Origin: Membranipora membranacea
Taxonomy: Eukaryota > Bryozoa > Gymnolaemata > Cheilostomatida > Membraniporidae
Direction of reading: 5' to 3'
Assembly: GCA_914767715.1 (NCBI GenBank)
Contig: OU612069.1
Location: 1-64,000, forward strand
DNA length: 64,000 bases
In this document: positions 60,101-64,000 of the stretch, piece after piece
Position numbering within the stretch: the stretch's first letter is position 1
Layout: every line of letters begins with the position of its first letter
Notes under the pieces: generated by a model
Told to the model about the DNA's origin: nothing
Database searches by the model: none
What the model saw: only the letters and a program-made list of their open reading frames with translations
Made by a program: the position numbers and the translations under genes

Positions 60101-60234
60101 CATTCTTGTTTTCAGAATCTGGAGTTATCTACCCAGCAGATTGAGGGAAAACTGAAGATAAGTGAGGAATCCCACACACATACTCAGCAGTCACTGAGTA
60201 CGTTACGTCAGATCATCACACAAATGGCTGATAA
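54113..60234 (+). CDS. Coiled-coil protein, partial (possibly CCHCR1/HCR-like)
   Basis: Nine exons join in phase: 54113-54252, 54431-54631, 54935-55085, 56742-56942, 57546-57682, 58305-58457, 58738-58884, 59335-59533, 60116-60234. The gene runs on past the right edge. The N-terminal part is Ser/Thr-rich and disordered. From REISEEMDILRRENYRLM on, it is almost continuous heptad coiled coil (YERSLSELQSH, EEIDSLREEMRQLQAELE, CELREREAQITLLTKYKQ). LLTKWRSKVHSLLVQQKSAE resembles a conserved block I associate with the centrosomal/P-body protein CCHCR1, but this is a weak, memory-based guess. The start is uncertain: 54113 is the first in-frame ATG, and an acceptor could lie nearby. The donor after exon 4 (ACT|GTGATT) is weak. 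The last exon ends in phase 2, so more exons follow. Confidence 0.7.
55130..56313. repeat. 25-bp minisatellite, about 47 copies, in a coiled-coil gene intron
   Basis: The unit begins CATGCAGTCATAACATG and continues (A/G)CCTCAAC. Copies differ mainly at one A/G position. The left junction sequence (AACACAACGTGATCACCATG) recurs once inside the array near 55246, showing that a block including flanking DNA was duplicated. Confidence 0.97.
56314..56741. other. Intron remainder, nothing recognised
   Basis: AT-rich intron sequence up to the acceptor at 56741. Confidence 0.4.
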
Positions 60235-60270
60235 GTATGTGTTAATAAAAAGTTAAGTTAAGGTTTTCCC

Positions 60271-63200
60271 TCGCAGAATAAAATACACTCCCGCATCATC
60301 TTATTGGTGAATCTCCTGTGTTATATCAGCAATATTTATCTCCTGTGTTATACTAGCCATATTTATCTCTTGGGTGGTGAACCTCCTGTGTTATATCAGC
60401 CGTATTTATCTCTTGGGTGGTGAACCTCCTGTGTTATATCAGCCGTATTTATCTCTTGGGTGGTGAACCTCCTGTGTTATATTAGCCGTATTTATCTCTT
60501 GGGTGGTGAACCTCCTATGTCATATCAGACATATTTATCTCTTGGGTGGTGAACCTCCTGTGTTATATCAGACATATTTATCTCTTGGGTGGTGAACCTC
60601 CTATGTTATATCAGACATATTTATCTCTTGGGTGGTGAACCTCCTGTGTTATATCAGCCATATCTATCTCTTGGGTGGTGAACCTCCTATGTTATATCAG
60701 ACATATTTATCTCTTGGGTGGGGAACCTCCTGTGTTATATCAGCCATTTATTTATCTCTTGGGTGGTGAACCTCCTATCTTATATCAGCCATATTTATCT
60801 CCTGTGTTATATCAGCCATATTTATCTCATGGGTGGTGAACCTCCTGTGTTATATAAGCCGTATTTATCTCTTGGGTGGTGAACCTCCTGTGTTATATTA
60901 GCCGTATTTATCTCTTGGGTGGTGAACCTCCTGTGTTATATCAGACATATTTATCTCTTGGGTGGTGAACCTCCTGTGTTATATCAGCCATATCTATCTC
61001 TTGGGTGGTGAACCTCCTATGTTATATCAGACATATTTATCTCTTGGGTGGGGAACCTCCTGTATTATATCAGCCATTTATTTATCTCTTGGGTGGTGAA
61101 CCTCCTATCTTATATCAGCCATATTTATCTCCTGTGTTATATCAGCCATATTTATCTCATGGGTGGTGAACCTCCTGTGTTATATAAGCCGTATTTATCT
61201 CTTGGGTGGTGAACCTCCTGTGTTATATTAGCCGTATTTATCTCTTGGGTGGTGAACCTCCTGTGTTATATCAGACATATTTATCTCTTGGTTGGTGAAC
61301 CTCCTGTGTTATATCAGCCATATTTATCTCTTGGGTGGTGAACCTCCTGTTTTATATTAGCCATATTTATCTCTTGGGTGGTGAACCTCCTGTGTTATAT
61401 CAGACATATTTATCTCTTGGGTGGTGAACCTCCTGTGTTATATCGGCCATTTTTATCTCTTGGGTGGGGAACCTCCTGTGTTATATCAGCCATTTATTTA
61501 TCTCTTGTGTGGTGAACCTCCTGTGTTATATCAGCCATATTTATCTCTTGGGTGGTGAACCTCCTGTGTTATATCAGCCATTATTTATCTCTTGGGTGGT
61601 GAACCTCCTGTGTTATATCAGCCGTATTTATCTCTTGGGTGGTGAACCTCCTGTGTTATATTAGCCGTATTTATCTCTTGGGTGGTGAACCTCCTGTGTT
61701 ATATCAGCCGAATTTATCTCTTGGGTGGTGAACCTCCTGTGTTATATTAGCCGTATTTGTCTCTTGGGTGGTGAACCTCCTATGTCATCGCAGAATAAAA
61801 TACACTCCCGCATCATCTTATTGGTGAATCTCCTGTGTTATATCAGCAATATTTATCTCCTGTGTTATACTAGCCATATTTATCTCTTGGGTGGTGAACC
61901 TCCTGTGTTATATCAGCCGTATTTATCTCTTGGGTGGTGAACCTCCTGTGTTATATCAGCCGTATTTATCTCTTGGGTGGTGAACCTCCTGTGTTATATT
62001 AGCCGTATTTATCTCTTGGGTGGTGAACCTCCTATGTCATATCAGACATATTTATCTCTTGGGTGGTGAACCTCCTGTGTTATATCAGACATATTTATCT
62101 CTTGGGTGGTGAACCTCCTATGTTATATCAGACATATTTATCTCTTGGGTGGTGAACCTCCTGTGTTATATCAGCCATATCTATCTCTTGGGTGGTGAAC
62201 CTCCTATGTTATATCAGACATATTTATCTCTTGGGTGGGGAACCTCCTGTGTTATATCAGCCATTTATTTATCTCTTGGGTGGTGAACCTCCTATCTTAT
62301 ATCAGCCATATTTATCTCCTGTGTTATATCAGCCATATTTATCTCATGGGTGGTGAACCTCCTGTGTTATATAAGCCGTATTTATCTCTTGGGTGGTGAA
62401 CCTCCTGTGTTATATTAGCCGTATTTATCTCTTGGGTGGTGAACCTCCTGTGTTATATCAGACATATTTATCTCTTGGGTGGTGAACCTCCTGTGTTATA
62501 TCAGCCATATCTATCTCTTGGGTGGTGAACCTCCTATGTTATATCAGACATATTTATCTCTTGGGTGGGGAACCTCCTGTGTTATATCAGCCATTTATTT
62601 ATCTCTTGGGTGGTGAACCTCCTATCTTATATCAGCCATATTTATCTCCTGTGTTATATCAGCCATATTTATCTCATGGGTGGTGAACCTCCTGTGTTAT
62701 ATAAGCCGTATTTATCTCTTGGGTGGTGAACCTCCTGTGTTATATTAGCCGTATTTATCTCTTGGGTGGTGAACCTCCTGTGTTATATCAGACATATTTA
62801 TCTCTTGGTTGGTGAACCTCCTGTGTTATATCAGCCATATTTATCTCTTGGGTGGTGAACCTCCTGTTTTATATTAGCCATATTTATCTCTTGGGTGGTG
62901 AACCTCCTGTGTTATATCAGACATATTTATCTCTTGGGTGGTGAACCTCCTGTGTTATATCAGCCATTTATTTATCTCTTGTGTGGTGAACCTCCTGTGT
63001 TATATCAGCCATATTTATCTCTTGGGTGGTGAACCTCCTGTGTTATATCAGCCATTATTTATCTCTTGGGTGGGGAACCTCCTCTGTTATATCAGCCATT
63101 TATTTATCTCTTGTGTGGTGAACCTCCTGTGTTATATCAGCCATTTATTTATCTCTTGGGTGGTGAACATCCTATGTTATATCAGCCATATTTATCTCCT

Positions 63201-63775
63201 GTGTTATATCAGCCATATTTATATCTTGGGTGGTGAACCTCCTGTGTTATATCAGCCGTATTTATCTCTTGGGTGGTGAACCTCCTGTGTAATATCAGCC
63301 GTATTTATCTCTTGGGTGGTGAACCTCCTGTGTAATCTCAGCCGTATTTATCTCTTGGGTGGTGAACCTCCTGTGTTATATCAGCCGTATTTATCTCTTG
63401 GGTGGTGAACCTCCTGTGTTATATCAGCCGTATTTATCTCTTGGGTGGTGAACCTCCTGTGTAATATCAGCCATATTTATCTCTTGGATGGTGAACTTCC
63501 TGTGTTATATTAGCCGTATTTATCTCTTGGGTGGTGAACCTCCTGTGTTATATCAGCCATATTTTTCTCTTGGGTGGTGAACCTCCTGTGTTATATTAGC
63601 CATATTTATCTCTTGGGTGGTGAACCTCATGTGTTACATCAGACATATTTATCTCTTGGGTCGTGAACCTCCTGTGTTATATCAGCCATATTTATCTCTT
63701 GGGTGGGGAACCTCCTGTGTTATATCAGCCATTTATTTATCTCTTGTGTGGTGAACCTCCTGTGTTATATCAGCC
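60271..63775. repeat. 43-bp minisatellite, about 80 copies, with higher-order structure
   Basis: The unit is TTTATCTCTTGGGTGGTGAA followed by CCTCCTGTGTTATATCAGCC. A 1517-bp block, including a unique leader (CGCAGAATAAAATACACTCC), starts at 60271 and again at 61788. Inside each block a 328-bp sub-block repeats (CTCCTATCTTATATCAGCC near 60770, 61098, 62287 and 62615). Short plus ORFs through it are artefacts. Confidence 0.96.
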
Positions 63776-64000
63776 ACATTTTCCCTTTCTACCAGGTGTT
63801 CAGTCGCCTTTTTCGAACATAGAAGCCTTGACAGGGGGTCAGCAATATTATCTGAGCTTTTTACGCGAACTATCTCAAAATCATATGACTGTAAACGAAG
63901 CTGCCACCTCTCTATACGAAGGGATGTCCTCTTGGTTTTGTTTCCATAAATGGACTCAAGAGGCTCACAATCAGAAACCACTTTGAACCGACAACCAAAG
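63776..64000 (-). pseudogene. Ty3/Gypsy retrotransposon pol fragment (RNase H end)
   Basis: On the minus strand, entering from the right edge, it reads FKVVSDCEPLESIYGNK, then RIERWQLRLQSYDFEIV and SSDNIADPLSRL. This is the end of RNase H and the linker before integrase in Ty3/Gypsy pol. It is cut off at the left by the minisatellite and at the right by the window edge, so intactness is unknown. It lies inside the coiled-coil gene's intron or just beyond the gene. Confidence 0.85.

Noticed and set aside
61464-63986. Plus-strand ORFs rich in LLCYISHIYLLGGEPPVLY
   Set aside because: Translations of the 43-bp minisatellite in whichever frame happens to be open.

Overview
The window is nuclear DNA of an invertebrate animal. 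It carries spliced genes with short GT-AG introns, a MET-type receptor tyrosine kinase, CCP (sushi), IPT and CUB-like extracellular domains, a VMO-I protein, a golgin-45 orthologue, tRNA-derived SINEs and decayed non-LTR retrotransposons. The compact introns and this domain set would suit a non-bilaterian such as a sponge. The species cannot be named from the sequence alone.

Layout. 1-2860 is a C-rich heptamer array (TTTGGGG on the minus strand) that changes stepwise into GC-richer variants. 2861-9990 is a graveyard of mobile elements: a SWIM/MULE relic, two non-LTR reverse-transcriptase relics and SINEs. From 9994 to 34484 three spliced genes lie on the minus strand. They are a 24-exon MET-like receptor tyrosine kinase (9994-22846, 1210 aa), a type I membrane protein with CUB-like and CCP domains (26240-30089, 556 aa) and a secreted VMO-I protein (32827-34484, 242 aa). 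A U2-snRNA-headed retroposon sits at about 30778-30993. 35609-39635 is a 1.34 kb tandem triplication carrying an unrecognised ORF. It is followed by a non-autonomous hAT-like element with a perfect 8-bp target duplication (40014-40698) and a self-complementary hexamer array (43460-44105). Golgin-45/BLZF1 (44593-49687, minus, 9 exons, 452 aa) comes next, then a cluster of fold-back elements at 50-52.5 kb. From about 54113 to beyond the right edge runs a plus-strand coiled-coil gene whose introns hold two very large minisatellites. The window ends in a Ty3/Gypsy RNase H relic on the minus strand.

I assembled all exon chains by hand. For the four complete minus-strand genes every exon joins in phase and the total length is divisible by three (3633, 1671, 729 and 1359 nt including the stop).

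The most unusual signal is that short tandem duplications sit exactly on splice junctions in at least three unrelated genes. The array unit contains the exon end plus the 5' splice donor, giving 2-7 identical donors in a row. This occurs at RTK exons 4 and 7 (with exon 16 as a degenerate case), at VMO exon 1, and at golgin-45 exons 4, 6 and 7. One acceptor, that of RTK exon 6, is duplicated in the same way. In the cases where I read the frame, only the junction nearest the exon keeps the reading frame.
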